Shown: piece after piece, positions 9,579 to 17,832 of the stretch | How positions within the stretch are numbered: the stretch's first letter is position 1 | How the letters are laid out: each line of letters begins with the position of its first letter | Assembly (NCBI GenBank): GCA_965200505.1 | Contig: OZ241343.1 | Coordinates: forward strand, 1,612,001-1,676,000 | DNA length: 64,000 nucleotides | Direction of reading: 5' to 3' | Origin: VXNE01 sp965200505 | GTDB lineage: Bacteria > Pseudomonadota > Gammaproteobacteria > Pseudomonadales > Azotimanducaceae | The notes under the pieces: model-generated | Seen by the model: only the letters and a program-made list of their open reading frames with translations | Told to the model about the DNA's origin: nothing | Databases searched by the model: none | Position numbers and translations under genes: made by a program

Positions 9579-10754
9579 ATGCTGACCTTCGCCGAAGAAC
9601 TCGTCCTGCTGCTGCACGACGAAGCTGGCGCACCCCGGCCGATTCGCCAAGACGCCATCGACTGCGCCTTGACCGGTGCCGTATTGATGGAGTTGGCCTT
9701 CGCCGGACGCATCGACACAGACCTGCGGACGCTCATCGTCACCGACGCAAGCGCCACCGGCCATCCGGCCCTCGACCGTGTGCTGGCAAAGCTCGCGGCC
9801 CGTGCCCCGGCGTTGGACACGCGCACTTGGATCGGCGAGTTGTGCATGGACGAAGCGGGCGCGATCCATGAAGCCGTGTTGTCCAGTCTGGTTGCCAGGG
9901 AGCGCTTGGCGCGGCGGGCAAAGGGCCCGTGGGGCTTGGGCGGGTTGCGCTATCCCAGGATGGACGACCAAGCCGTGCGCGGGATCAACTCGCGCATTCG
10001 CCAAACCCTGGCTTCCGACGACCTCCCCGAGCCTAGGGACGTGGCGCTCATCTCGCTCTTGGACGCCTGCGACCTGCTCGGCCACGTCGTCCCCTCGCGG
10101 GAGATCGACCAACGCCGCGCCCGCATCGAGCAACTGCACCGGATGGATTTGATCGGGCGCGAGGTGGCCAATGCCATCGCCACGGCGGAACGCTCGACGC
10201 TGTTGGCCATTCGCGCACGGTCAGCACGTGTTCGCCGCCTCATGCTGCAGCTCTCGGCGCTGGGTGCTCTGGGCGTGGCGGCGACGCTGCTAGCGCCCCG
10301 CGTGGCCGTGCCGGATCAACTCGCCCCGAGCCTGCTCAAGCTGCTTTGGTTCGACGGTCTGTGGCAGCAGTGGAGCGGCTACCTGCTGCTCGGCGTGAGC
10401 GGTGCCGGCATCCTCGCCGCCTTGCTCGTGAAGGCGCGCCCGGTGGCACGGCGGGGCGGCTTGCACTGGTGGCGGCTCGGCCATGTCGGGTTCGGGCTCT
10501 GTTGCGTCCTGCTGCTGTTTGCCCACACGGGATTTCGCTTGGGCGCCAACCTCAACGCCGCGCTCATGTTGGTCTTTTCGGCGGCACTGTTGCTTGGCGC
10601 ACTGGCCGGCGCCTCCACATATGCGGCGGCGCAATTGCGCCGGCTGGGAATCAATCCCAGAGTTCCGATGGCTTTGGCACGGCTGCATCGCATCATGCTC
10701 TATCCGCTGCCGGCGTTGCTCGTCATTCACATCCTCGTCGTCTATCTGTATTGA
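9579..10754 (+). CDS. GPP34-domain protein fused to a predicted diheme cytochrome b membrane domain
   Basis: The 391-residue product joins two modules. Residues 1 to about 215 match the GPP34 (Golgi phosphoprotein 3-like) family: the start MLTFAEELVLLLHDE, the FAGRIDTDLRTL block and the helical repeats are typical. Residues 223-391 form four or five transmembrane helices. One helix carries His302 and His316 and the last carries His370 and His384, both pairs spaced H-x13-H. That is the ligand pattern of two b-haems held between two helices in cytochrome b-type quinol oxidoreductases and b561-like proteins. The next gene is an eleven-haem cytochrome c. I infer an inner-membrane quinone-to-periplasm electron-transfer protein with a cytoplasmic GPP34 head; haem binding is not proven. 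Confidence 0.78.
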   Translation: MLTFAEELVLLLHDEAGAPRPIRQDAIDCALTGAVLMELAFAGRIDTDLRTLIVTDASATGHPALDRVLAKLAARAPALDTRTWIGELCMDEAGAIHEAVLSSLVARERLARRAKGPWGLGGLRYPRMDDQAVRGINSRIRQTLASDDLPEPRDVALISLLDACDLLGHVVPSREIDQRRARIEQLHRMDLIGREVANAIATAERSTLLAIRARSARVRRLMLQLSALGALGVAATLLAPRVAVPDQLAPSLLKLLWFDGLWQQWSGYLLLGVSGAGILAALLVKARPVARRGGLHWWRLGHVGFGLCCVLLLFAHTGFRLGANLNAALMLVFSAALLLGALAGASTYAAAQLRRLGINPRVPMALARLHRIMLYPLPALLVIHILVVYLY

Positions 10755-10761
10755 GCAACCG

Positions 10762-12237
10762 ATGCCGCGCAGTGTGCTTGCCTGGGTGTGTGGGGTGGCG
10801 GCAGCCGTGGGCGCCACGGCGCTCGCCGCCAGTTGGATGCTGGTGGGGGGCGACCGCCGGCCGCTGCTCATCGGCGCCACCACCGATGCCCACCACCAAA
10901 TCGAACTGGCCTGCGAGACCTGCCACGACGCCCCGCCCTTCGCCGGCGCTGATGCCGCCACCGAGGCGCTGAACGAGACTTGCCGCGATTGCCATGAGGC
11001 CGCGTTGCGCATCGGCGACGACAGCCATGCGCCAAGACTGTTCCGCAGCCCCCGCATGGCCAGCTATCTGCAAGCCATCGACGCCCGCCTTTGCACCAGC
11101 TGCCATGTTGAGCATCGGCCGGAGATCACCCGCGCCGGCGCCGTCACGGTGGCGGCAGACTTCTGCGCGGCCTGCCATTCCGAAGGCGACCAAGACGTGC
11201 GACGGGCGCGGCCGAGCCACGCCGCCGCGACCTTCGACAACTGCGCAACCGCCGGCTGCCACAACTACCACGACAATCGGGCGCTCTACGAGGACTTCCT
11301 CGTGCGCCACGGCACCGCGCCGTGGCTTGCGGCAACGCCGGTACACCGGCTGGGCGCGGCTTCCCGCGTACGCAAACCAGCGCAAGCTGCAACGCCCGCA
11401 AGCGCACACCTAGCTCCAGCCGCAGCGCTTACCGACCCGCAACCGCTACGCGAATGGCGCGGTTCCGGCCATGCGACGGCGGGTGTGGGCTGCATCGCTT
11501 GCCATGCGCCGAGTTTGGCATCTGACGCGGCGATGGGGGCCGTCGAGACACATTGGGTCGCCGCGCCGGACACCACCACCTGCCGCGACTGCCACCAAGC
11601 GCAAGCGACCACCTTCGCCGAAGGCCGCCACGGCATGCGCCGGCACCCATTGGTTGCACCGGCCCGCGATCCTCACCAAAGGTTGGCCGCACTCGGCTTG
11701 GATGGCCGGTTGCCACCGAGTGTTCTCGCGTGGTTCGCCGACCCGCCGCGGCCCTTGCGGATGACCGTCGCCGAGGCACACCTGCCGATGCGCCGGGACG
11801 CCGCTCATCGATCCCTCGACTGCGGAACCTGCCATTCGCCCCATGCCGTGGATACCCGACACGCGGCCGCGAACGGTTGCGCCGCCTGCCACGACGATGC
11901 CCACAGCCGCGCCTACTTCGACAGCCCCCACCATGCGCTATGGCGGGCGGAGTTGGCCGGCGACGCGCCACCCGGCACCGGCGTAAGCTGCGCAACCTGC
12001 CACATGACCAAGGTTGAACGGCGCGGCGACGTGTTCACCAGCCACAATCAAAGCGAGACCTTGCGGCCCAACGAGAAGATGATTCGGCCCGTGTGCTTGG
12101 ATTGCCACGGCATCGCCTTCGCCATCGACGCCTTGGCGGATACGGCGCTGGTGGCGCGGAACTTCCAAGGCAAGCCCAGCGTCCACGTTGAGAGCGTGGA
12201 TTGGGCGCTCCGGCGGGCAACGGGCGATGGGAATTGA
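10762..12237 (+). CDS. Undecahaem c-type cytochrome, exported
   Basis: A 491-residue multihaem cytochrome with an N-terminal signal anchor (residues 5-27). I count ten CxxCH motifs, starting at residues 51, 74, 111, 135, 244, 274, 354, 373, 410 and 445, and one CX4CH motif at 161-167 (CATAGCH), giving up to eleven covalent haems. A linker of about 75 residues (168-243) with an Ala/Pro-rich part separates an N-terminal five-haem module from a C-terminal six-haem module. Many further His residues can act as distal ligands. It starts 7 bp after the GPP34-cytochrome b gene, so the two likely form a complex passing electrons from the quinone pool to the periplasm. The final acceptor is unknown. 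Confidence 0.88.
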   Translation: MPRSVLAWVCGVAAAVGATALAASWMLVGGDRRPLLIGATTDAHHQIELACETCHDAPPFAGADAATEALNETCRDCHEAALRIGDDSHAPRLFRSPRMASYLQAIDARLCTSCHVEHRPEITRAGAVTVAADFCAACHSEGDQDVRRARPSHAAATFDNCATAGCHNYHDNRALYEDFLVRHGTAPWLAATPVHRLGAASRVRKPAQAATPASAHLAPAAALTDPQPLREWRGSGHATAGVGCIACHAPSLASDAAMGAVETHWVAAPDTTTCRDCHQAQATTFAEGRHGMRRHPLVAPARDPHQRLAALGLDGRLPPSVLAWFADPPRPLRMTVAEAHLPMRRDAAHRSLDCGTCHSPHAVDTRHAAANGCAACHDDAHSRAYFDSPHHALWRAELAGDAPPGTGVSCATCHMTKVERRGDVFTSHNQSETLRPNEKMIRPVCLDCHGIAFAIDALADTALVARNFQGKPSVHVESVDWALRRATGDGN

Positions 12238-12244
12238 GGCGCGA

Positions 12245-12250
12245 CTATAC
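12245..12250 (+). promoter_or_regulatory. Possible -10 element (TATACT) before the DUF3365 gene
   Basis: TATACT matches the sigma70 -10 consensus at five of six positions and lies about 20 bp before the start codon at 12270. A GGAGGA ribosome binding site follows at 12258-12263. I found no good -35 hexamer at the right distance, so this may be coincidental; the gene could simply be the last of the preceding operon. Confidence 0.3.
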
Positions 12251-12269
12251 TGGCCCGCGGAGGAACGCC

Positions 12270-12842
12270 ATGCGACAACAAACCTCGAAATCAGCCAAGA
12301 TCGCCCTCGGTGCCCTCACGCTGGCGGCAGCGGGCGTAGGGGTTGCGGCCGAGGGCATTTCCTACCAAAAGGCGGCGGACATGCTGTATCTGGTGATGTC
12401 TTCCGACCGGGCGGTGTACGCGCGCAAAGTGGTGCAGCGCCTCACGCGGGATGCTGAGCTGCTCACCGCATCGGAGCATTTCGAGGACGATTCCGCGCTG
12501 CCGCTGCCAGCGCAGATGTTTCGCTTCGGCGCGGAACTGGCGGCGGACCAAACCGAGGACTTCTCGTATTCGCTGCTCTCCCTGCATCCGGTGAACAAGA
12601 AGAACGGCCCCGGCACGCCCTTGGAGGAGGAAGGGCTGCAATTCGTGGCCGACAACCCCGGCCAACACTTCTACGGTGAGGAAGCGCTCGGCGGCCAGCG
12701 CTATTTCACCGCCGTGTACCCCGACATCGCCGTGGCCGAAGCCTGCGTGAATTGCCACAACAACCACAAGGACTCACCCCGCACGGACGCCAAGCTAGGC
12801 GACGTGATGGGCGGCGTGGCCATTCGGATCGTGATGGAGTGA
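12270..12842 (+). CDS. DUF3365 (Tll0287-like) monohaem c-type protein
   Basis: A 190-residue exported protein. The signal peptide is MRQQTSKSAKIALGALTLAAAGVGVAA and a single c-haem motif CVNCH lies at residues 159-163. The surrounding FYGEEALGGQRYFTAVYPDIAVAEACVNCHNNH is typical of DUF3365, a PAS-like haem domain. Such domains occur alone in the periplasm or as sensor domains of chemoreceptors and histidine kinases. Here no signalling domain follows, so it is a free haem sensor or electron carrier. It has a strong GGAGGA site at a good distance from ATG 12270 and follows the multihaem gene by 32 bp, which suggests a role with that cytochrome. Confidence 0.85.
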   Translation: MRQQTSKSAKIALGALTLAAAGVGVAAEGISYQKAADMLYLVMSSDRAVYARKVVQRLTRDAELLTASEHFEDDSALPLPAQMFRFGAELAADQTEDFSYSLLSLHPVNKKNGPGTPLEEEGLQFVADNPGQHFYGEEALGGQRYFTAVYPDIAVAEACVNCHNNHKDSPRTDAKLGDVMGGVAIRIVME

Positions 12843-13176
12843 AAGAGCCGTGGAATGGTGGAAGGGGTTGGACAAGACGCGGGGGAGCCGCCCGCGCTGC
12901 GCATTGCTTATGGTGAAAGTGTCATCCACTGACAAGTGGATGCCATTCTTCGGGAAAGGTTTGCCATAAGGCGACTGGTGTAAGACCCCCGCAGACGAAG
13001 TGGAGCTCGATAAACCAAACAAGCTCGTAGACTGACCCGACCGGTGAGTTTTCCGGGCGTTGTTCCAATCAGACGCGGATTGGGAACGCGCTCTCAAAAC
13101 CAACCGACGCCCCTGAACCGGTGCTGCTTTGCAGCGATGTGCTGAATGGGCCCCTCAACACAGACGGAGGTTCAAC
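12843..13176. other. Hairpin-rich non-coding region, possible structured RNA or remnant
   Basis: This stretch has no credible gene of normal size. It holds several inverted repeats: CATCCACT/AGTGGATG around 12923-12942 (8-bp stem, 4-nt loop), GTTCC-AATC/GATT-GGGAAC at 13062-13086 (one bulge) and GCTGC-TTT-GCAGC at 13123-13135. It looks less GC-rich than its flanks. It matches no RNA I can recognise (not tmRNA, RNase P RNA, SRP RNA or tRNA). It ends in a good ribosome binding site followed by a 16-codon reading frame. It may encode a small RNA or an mRNA leader, or be the remains of a lost gene. Confidence 0.35.
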
Positions 13177-13227
13177 ATGGCCAGTCTATTCGACAAAGTA
13201 ACGGAGGACATGGCGGACATCGTGTAA
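13177..13227 (+). CDS. Possible microprotein or truncated gene start (16 codons)
   Basis: An ATG preceded by ACGGAGG at a good distance (13164-13170) opens a frame for MASLFDKVTEDMADIV, ended by TAA at 13225-13227. The next gene (MATE, minus strand) ends 10 bp further on. The good ribosome binding site argues for translation. The tiny size suggests either a microprotein or the surviving start of a gene whose remainder was lost. I do not recognise the peptide. Confidence 0.3.
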   Translation: MASLFDKVTEDMADIV

Positions 13228-13237
13228 CGCGGCACTT

Positions 13238-14596
13238 CTAGTGGGCAGCGGCCAGCGCTTCGGCGTCCCGCCGCACCGAGCGCCGGCCCCAATACCAAGC
13301 GCCAATGCCCATCAGCACGTTGGTCGCCGCGGTGGCGATGAAGATGCCGTGGTAGCCCCATAGCTGGTTGCCCAAGATGGCCAGCGGCACATAGAAAACG
13401 AACGCGCGGCTGACGTAAATCACAAACGCCGGCAGCGGTTTGCCGCGCGCGTTGAAGCATGAGACGGCCACTTGCATCACGCCCATGAGGCCAATGCTCG
13501 CCGGCACCACCAGAAAGAACGCTTCGGCCACTTCCACCACCACCGGATTGGCGTCGATCAACCCCGCCAGCCAACCGCCGAACGTCAACAGCACGGCGCA
13601 GGTGATGGCGCCCCACACGAGGCAGAAGCCATCCACGAGCCGCAGCGCCGAGCGCACCCGGTCGAATTGGCGGGCACCCCAGTTCTGCCCCACGAACGGT
13701 TCCATCGAGGACGATGCGGACCACAGGATCATGTGCGCCAGCATCTCCACGCGGGCCGCCACATTGAAACCCGCCACCACCTCATGGCCGTGGCCGGCGA
13801 GCAGCCGCGTCACCACCAGCATGGCGACCGGCATGATGAGCCCGCTCGCAATGGCGGGGCCGCCCACATGAAGCACGGCCGCGCAGGAAGCCAACCAGCC
13901 ATGCGCTGTCCAACGCAGCAGTCGCGCCTTCGCCATCAGCACGAACAGCACCCCCACCCCGCCAAGACTCGCCAACGTGGACGCCCACGCCGCGCCGACC
14001 ACACCGAGCGCCGGGAACCCGAGCCAACCCAACACCAGCAGCGGGCAGAGCGCCAGTTGCATGAGCGCGATGGCCGTCAGGATGACGCCCGGGCCAACCG
14101 CCCTGCCGGTGGCCCGCAGCACCGAGGCACCCACCATGGCAAGCAGGAAGAACGGCATCCCTAAGAGGTAGATGCGCAGGTATTCGACGGTGAGGTCGCG
14201 CACTTCGCCACGCGCGCCCAACATCGTGGCGAGGTCTGCGGCGAACGCCGCGCCCACGGCGCAGAGCGCACCGCTCACCACCAACGTCAAGGCTTGCGCG
14301 TGAGACGCCAACAGCGCCGCCCGCCCACGCTGCCCCGCGCCCATGGCCCGCGCGATCACGGACGAAGCGCCCACCCCGATGCCACCGCCGAACGCGAACA
14401 GCGTCACCACCACCGGAAACGCGAAGCCCATCGCGGCCAAGGCTTCCGTGCCCACCATGCCCAAGAACACCGCCTCGCCCACTTGCGCGGCGTTCATCGC
14501 GCTGGAGCCCATCGCCATGAAGGCGCCGAGCCGCGCCAACTGGCGCGCCACGTCGCCGCGGGTGAAGCCGGCCACGGCAACCCGCGGGCGCGTCAT
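13238..14596 (-). CDS. MATE-family multidrug/sodium antiporter
   Basis: A 452-residue polytopic protein with about twelve hydrophobic helices in two pseudo-repeats, as in NorM-type multidrug and toxic-compound extrusion transporters. Typical segments are ALAAMGFAFPVVVTLFAFGGGIGVGASSVIARAMGAG in the first half and EPFVGQNWGARQFDRV in the second. It should export cationic compounds from the cytoplasm using a Na+ or H+ gradient. The length is normal and no key segment is missing. It stands alone between the non-coding region and the defence island, so its substrate cannot be inferred from neighbours. Confidence 0.92.
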   Translation of the reverse strand: MTRPRVAVAGFTRGDVARQLARLGAFMAMGSSAMNAAQVGEAVFLGMVGTEALAAMGFAFPVVVTLFAFGGGIGVGASSVIARAMGAGQRGRAALLASHAQALTLVVSGALCAVGAAFAADLATMLGARGEVRDLTVEYLRIYLLGMPFFLLAMVGASVLRATGRAVGPGVILTAIALMQLALCPLLVLGWLGFPALGVVGAAWASTLASLGGVGVLFVLMAKARLLRWTAHGWLASCAAVLHVGGPAIASGLIMPVAMLVVTRLLAGHGHEVVAGFNVAARVEMLAHMILWSASSSMEPFVGQNWGARQFDRVRSALRLVDGFCLVWGAITCAVLLTFGGWLAGLIDANPVVVEVAEAFFLVVPASIGLMGVMQVAVSCFNARGKPLPAFVIYVSRAFVFYVPLAILGNQLWGYHGIFIATAATNVLMGIGAWYWGRRSVRRDAEALAAAH

Positions 14597-14698
14597 TCCA
14601 AGCCTCCCAAGTCAACAGCCCCAGTCGAGTTTGGGAGTTTGGGGGTGCCCATTCAAGCCGCTGTGGAGGTAAAACGCGGTGGTATCCGGGGCGGGGCT

Positions 14699-15319
14699 CT
14701 ATGGCCGCGAGCCGTCATGTCGGTACTTCGCGGGCAGCGCCGTGCAGCGTGCGGCACGCTGCGGCCCGATCTGCTCGACGACCCAATCCAAGTGTTGTGG
14801 CGACACTCGCATCCTGCCCACAAACAGCATGTTGAAGATGGCATCCGCAAGGTTCGCGCCCAACGCCGACTGCACGGCCGCGTATCCAACCAGATCGACG
14901 GTGCTTCCAACTTGCAGGTGAGGGAACCGCTCCGCGCAGAGCCGCGTGGCCTTCTTCTCATCGATCAGCACCGTTGCCCCGTGTTCCAGGGCGTGAGCGA
15001 TGGCCGCTGCCTCGCCATCGTCCAATGTGTCCTGCACGGCACCGGTCACCAAGGCGGAGAAGTGGTCAATGCCTGCGATGCCCAGGGCCACGATCTCTGC
15101 TTGGCCGCCCTCTACGAGCCTCGCGAGCTCATCTGTGTCCTTGCGGCCCCGGCTGCGTCCCCTTTCGAGCTCTGCCTGCACTTCGCCCGGCACCCGTAGC
15201 GGGCTTCCCAACGGGCCTAACATCACACCCGCGAACTCGCTGGCGACGAGATTGATGACGACACTGGTATCCGCCACGATCGGCGTGGCAAGGTCATCGA
15301 GACAACTGGGGCAATCCAT
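14699..15319 (-). CDS. PIN-domain nuclease, last gene of the QueC-like/ImmA operon
   Basis: A 206-residue PIN-fold protein, expected to be a metal-dependent ribonuclease. Candidate acidic ligands are Asp17 (VADTSVV), Glu46 or Glu50 (EVQAEL), Asp101/Glu103 (DDGEAAAI) and Asp120 (LIDEKKA), in the order and spacing of PIN domains. A CPSC pair lies at the extreme N-terminus. The start at 15319 lies inside the 3' end of the metalloprotease gene (26-bp overlap), so it is translationally coupled. PIN proteins next to XRE/ImmA-type regulators are known as toxin-antitoxin-like pairs. I infer that this is the effector nuclease and the upstream protease its regulator. Confidence 0.85.
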   Translation of the reverse strand: MDCPSCLDDLATPIVADTSVVINLVASEFAGVMLGPLGSPLRVPGEVQAELERGRSRGRKDTDELARLVEGGQAEIVALGIAGIDHFSALVTGAVQDTLDDGEAAAIAHALEHGATVLIDEKKATRLCAERFPHLQVGSTVDLVGYAAVQSALGANLADAIFNMLFVGRMRVSPQHLDWVVEQIGPQRAARCTALPAKYRHDGSRP

Positions 15320-16460
15320 CGACGTCTGTCTCCGCATCGACGCTGTCCAGAATCTCGCGCAGCTCGATCCGGTCGAGACGCAACAGGCCGGCAAGCTGAC
15401 CTTCGCTCATCAGATCTTGGCGGTAGGCTTCCGCCGCCAAGAGATTCAACCGCAACGTGCCGGGCTGCTTGGCACCAACGCGCTCCACATCTTCTGGAAT
15501 CAAGTCTCTCAGCACCTCGCTGGCCTGTTGATTCGTAATGCCACCATTGGCCTGAAACCAATCCCAGGCACCGGGCTTCACTTGGCCCAGTTCCTCTAGG
15601 CGACGAACCAGCGCTTCCCGCGAGACGCCGAACAGGTGCGCCATGAGGATGACGTGCCGGCGGGTGAGCGACCCTGAGCCCCGCGTCAACTCGGCAAAAC
15701 GCTCCATCACGGTTCGAGCGGGCGTCAGGAACGCCCGAGCAAACGCATCGGCATAGCGTTCCTCGCGGGAACGTCGCTGGCCATCGAAAGCGACCTCGGC
15801 GGTCTGCCGGCAGGACATGAAGTGCCCCAGTTCGTGGGCGGCCGTGTACGTCCTCCGCTCGCGTGGGTGTTTGGCGTTCAGCAAGACGCACGCGCCGACA
15901 GCATCATCGTAGGCGAACGCACCGGACACGCTCGAGCCGACGCGCCGGACATAAACGCGGATGCCGAGGTCGATCTCGAGCAAACTCACGATGTCCCTAA
16001 CCGGTGCCGATCCGATGCCTAGCCGATGGCGCATGTCCGCGGCGTCGGACTCTGCCTGCACGCGCTCGTCCCCGACCGTGATGGGCCTCTCCGGGGGATA
16101 GGAACGAACCCGTGCGACGCCCAGCACGTTTTCGAGTTCCACTTCCGCCCTTACAAGATTCGAGAGCACCTCAGCGGCTTGACGGGCGGCCGAACCACCA
16201 CCGCCAGCCGAACGCCGGAACCGAGGCAGAATATCGACGTGTGCGGCTTCCGGGCGCATCAAGGCATTGACGGACTCGCCATAGCTCTGCGCCAACCGAC
16301 GAAGCTCCTCCATGCGCACCCTTCGCTTGCCGCTCTCGATGGCGACAAGCGTCGTGCGCGCGATCTCGATTTCGTCCGCAGCTTGCGCCTGCGTGAAGCC
16401 CGTGCGCTCCCGCGCCAAGCGCAAGCGCTTGCCGAGATCGACCGCACTAAGGACTTCCAT
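15294..16460 (-). CDS. XRE-family regulator with ImmA/IrrE-type metallopeptidase domain
   Basis: A 388-residue protein. Residues 10-67 are a helix-turn-helix of the XRE type (KRLRLARERTGFTQAQAAD). Residues from about 150 to 260 are an ImmA/IrrE-like zinc peptidase with HELGH at 209-213 and downstream acidic residues in EERYADAFARAFLTP. The remaining C-terminus (about 290-388) is helical and unassigned. In phage and stress systems such proteins sense a signal and relieve repression by cleaving a partner. The gene overlaps the QueC-like gene by 14 bp and the PIN gene by 26 bp. I infer that it controls this operon and/or the PIN nuclease. Confidence 0.9.
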   Translation of the reverse strand: MEVLSAVDLGKRLRLARERTGFTQAQAADEIEIARTTLVAIESGKRRVRMEELRRLAQSYGESVNALMRPEAAHVDILPRFRRSAGGGGSAARQAAEVLSNLVRAEVELENVLGVARVRSYPPERPITVGDERVQAESDAADMRHRLGIGSAPVRDIVSLLEIDLGIRVYVRRVGSSVSGAFAYDDAVGACVLLNAKHPRERRTYTAAHELGHFMSCRQTAEVAFDGQRRSREERYADAFARAFLTPARTVMERFAELTRGSGSLTRRHVILMAHLFGVSREALVRRLEELGQVKPGAWDWFQANGGITNQQASEVLRDLIPEDVERVGAKQPGTLRLNLLAAEAYRQDLMSEGQLAGLLRLDRIELREILDSVDAETDVDGLPQLSR

Positions 16461-17832
16461 GCGTCCCCCCTTCGACTAGTTGAACTAGAAAAGAGCTTTT
16501 GCCCAAGCTCTCCTTGAACTCCCTCCATTCTCTTGCGTGCTGTTCTAAGAGCCGCATGACCCGCGCTCGAACATCGCTTTCCCTCAAACTGCCGCCCTCA
16601 ACTAGGTTGGCCGAACGGCACAGTCTTCGAACTTGGCGGTCGAGAGTGTGTTGATCCCATGGCGACCGGTGCAGCTTTGCGAGCTGATCGAGTCCGGTGG
16701 CAGCGCTGACGAAGTGGTCGTGCATTACCTCACTCCGGGCCTCATAGCCCTTCGCTGCTCCCTTGCGAAACGAACTTTCCGCCAAGTTCTCCCAAACGTA
16801 TCCGGTAGGACTTTCAACACACTCTGCAGCGTACAAGCTCATCCGCCTCAGCAAGCACGCAATACAAATGCCACACTGCCGTAGAGTGCCGCCTACAGAC
16901 GAGTGTCTCTGATCCTGCCAACAGGACTTCGTTTTCCGCCAAGCGTCACCTTGATCGGGACATATCCTAAAGTACTCGATAAGCGTCTCGCCCTTGGTGT
17001 GCCAAATTCGAGGATATACATAGCGAACGTCGACACCGAACATCCTCTTGAGGAACGCCGACATACAATCTAGGAAGCGCGGGTGGCAGCCAACATCCTC
17101 GTGCTCGTGGCCTAGGGGAAGAAGCGACGGTCCTAGGATGCCTTGCCCACTCTCAGTTACGACGATCTTGTTCAGCCCAGCAAGGAAAGCTGCGATGCCC
17201 GCAAGAAGTTCAAACTTGAAGGATCGAGACCTGAAACTGCTCTCGGGAGCACGAGGGCTCGTGACTCGAAAAGGTACTCCCGCAAAGGGTAGCCGGTCGT
17301 CCTGATTGTGGAGCCTGCCCAACCGAACCCTTAGTATCCGCCCGTATTCCTGCTCCATGAGGCTAGAAACAGCAAGGGAATCAAGGCCGTCACTGAAAGG
17401 AATGACCGCACTAGCGCCATCGTCCATCGTGAGAGATACTTGCCGCGGACGCGGTACCGGCTCTTCACGCGGCATAAACTCAAAATTCCACCGATCGCCC
17501 GTGAGGACTGCAAGCATTCCACCTACATCTGCATCGTCCCATCGGGCGGGGTCATGTACCTTAACGCGTACAGAAATTTCTCGTCCCCACGCTCCCCTCC
17601 GTCTTCGCTTCCCACGGTCGCCATATTCGACAGCCGCAGCGAGCAAGAACGCGTCGTAAACCGCTGGATGCCAATCAGCATAGCAGTAGGACTCCAAGCT
17701 CTTCGTGTCGAAGCTAATGTCCCTACCTATTTCGCACGGTTGCCACCCGGGCGCTGCCCGTTGCCCGGCTTCAACGACTTCTACACAGTGCTTCGGCAGG
17801 TCCGCCACGGTTGGTTCTCTCCGTTTGGTCAC
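16447..17832 (-). CDS. QueC-like PP-loop ATPase with zinc site (QatC-like)
   Basis: A 461-residue protein related to QueC, the enzyme that makes 7-cyano-7-deazaguanine from 7-carboxy-7-deazaguanine. A PP-loop SDGLDS lies at residues 147-152. Four cysteines, Cys304 (TKSC), Cys320, Cys323 and Cys326 (CGICIACLLRR), reproduce the QueC zinc site. It is twice the length of housekeeping QueC, with an N-terminal extension of about 135 residues and a helical C-terminal extension, as in defence-associated QueC-like proteins such as QatC. The GTG at 17832 overlaps the upstream stop as GTGA and is preferred to an ATG at 17931. No queD, queE, queF or dpd genes are nearby. The local base composition looks less GC-rich than the chromosome. 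Confidence 0.87.
   Translation of the reverse strand: MTKRREPTVADLPKHCVEVVEAGQRAAPGWQPCEIGRDISFDTKSLESYCYADWHPAVYDAFLLAAAVEYGDRGKRRRRGAWGREISVRVKVHDPARWDDADVGGMLAVLTGDRWNFEFMPREEPVPRPRQVSLTMDDGASAVIPFSDGLDSLAVSSLMEQEYGRILRVRLGRLHNQDDRLPFAGVPFRVTSPRAPESSFRSRSFKFELLAGIAAFLAGLNKIVVTESGQGILGPSLLPLGHEHEDVGCHPRFLDCMSAFLKRMFGVDVRYVYPRIWHTKGETLIEYFRICPDQGDAWRKTKSCWQDQRHSSVGGTLRQCGICIACLLRRMSLYAAECVESPTGYVWENLAESSFRKGAAKGYEARSEVMHDHFVSAATGLDQLAKLHRSPWDQHTLDRQVRRLCRSANLVEGGSLRESDVRARVMRLLEQHAREWREFKESLGKSSFLVQLVEGGTHGSP

Noticed and set aside
12843..13176. tmRNA, RNase P RNA, SRP RNA or tRNA in the hairpin-rich gap
   Set aside because: The sequence lacks the conserved ends and core motifs of each of these, including the tRNA-like part and CCA end.
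14597..14698. A terminator hairpin after the PIN gene (CTCCCAA ... TTGGGAG)
   Set aside because: The stem is seven pairs with a loop of about 20 nt and no T-run; too weak to call.
14699..15319. The PIN gene as the missing VapC partner of the VapB-like gene at 27.4 kb
   Set aside because: It is 12 kb away in another operon, overlaps the ImmA-type gene and has its own regulator; there is no sign the two belong together.
16447..17832. The QueC-like gene as a housekeeping queuosine gene
   Set aside because: It is twice the normal length, sits in a defence operon and has no other queuosine-pathway gene nearby.
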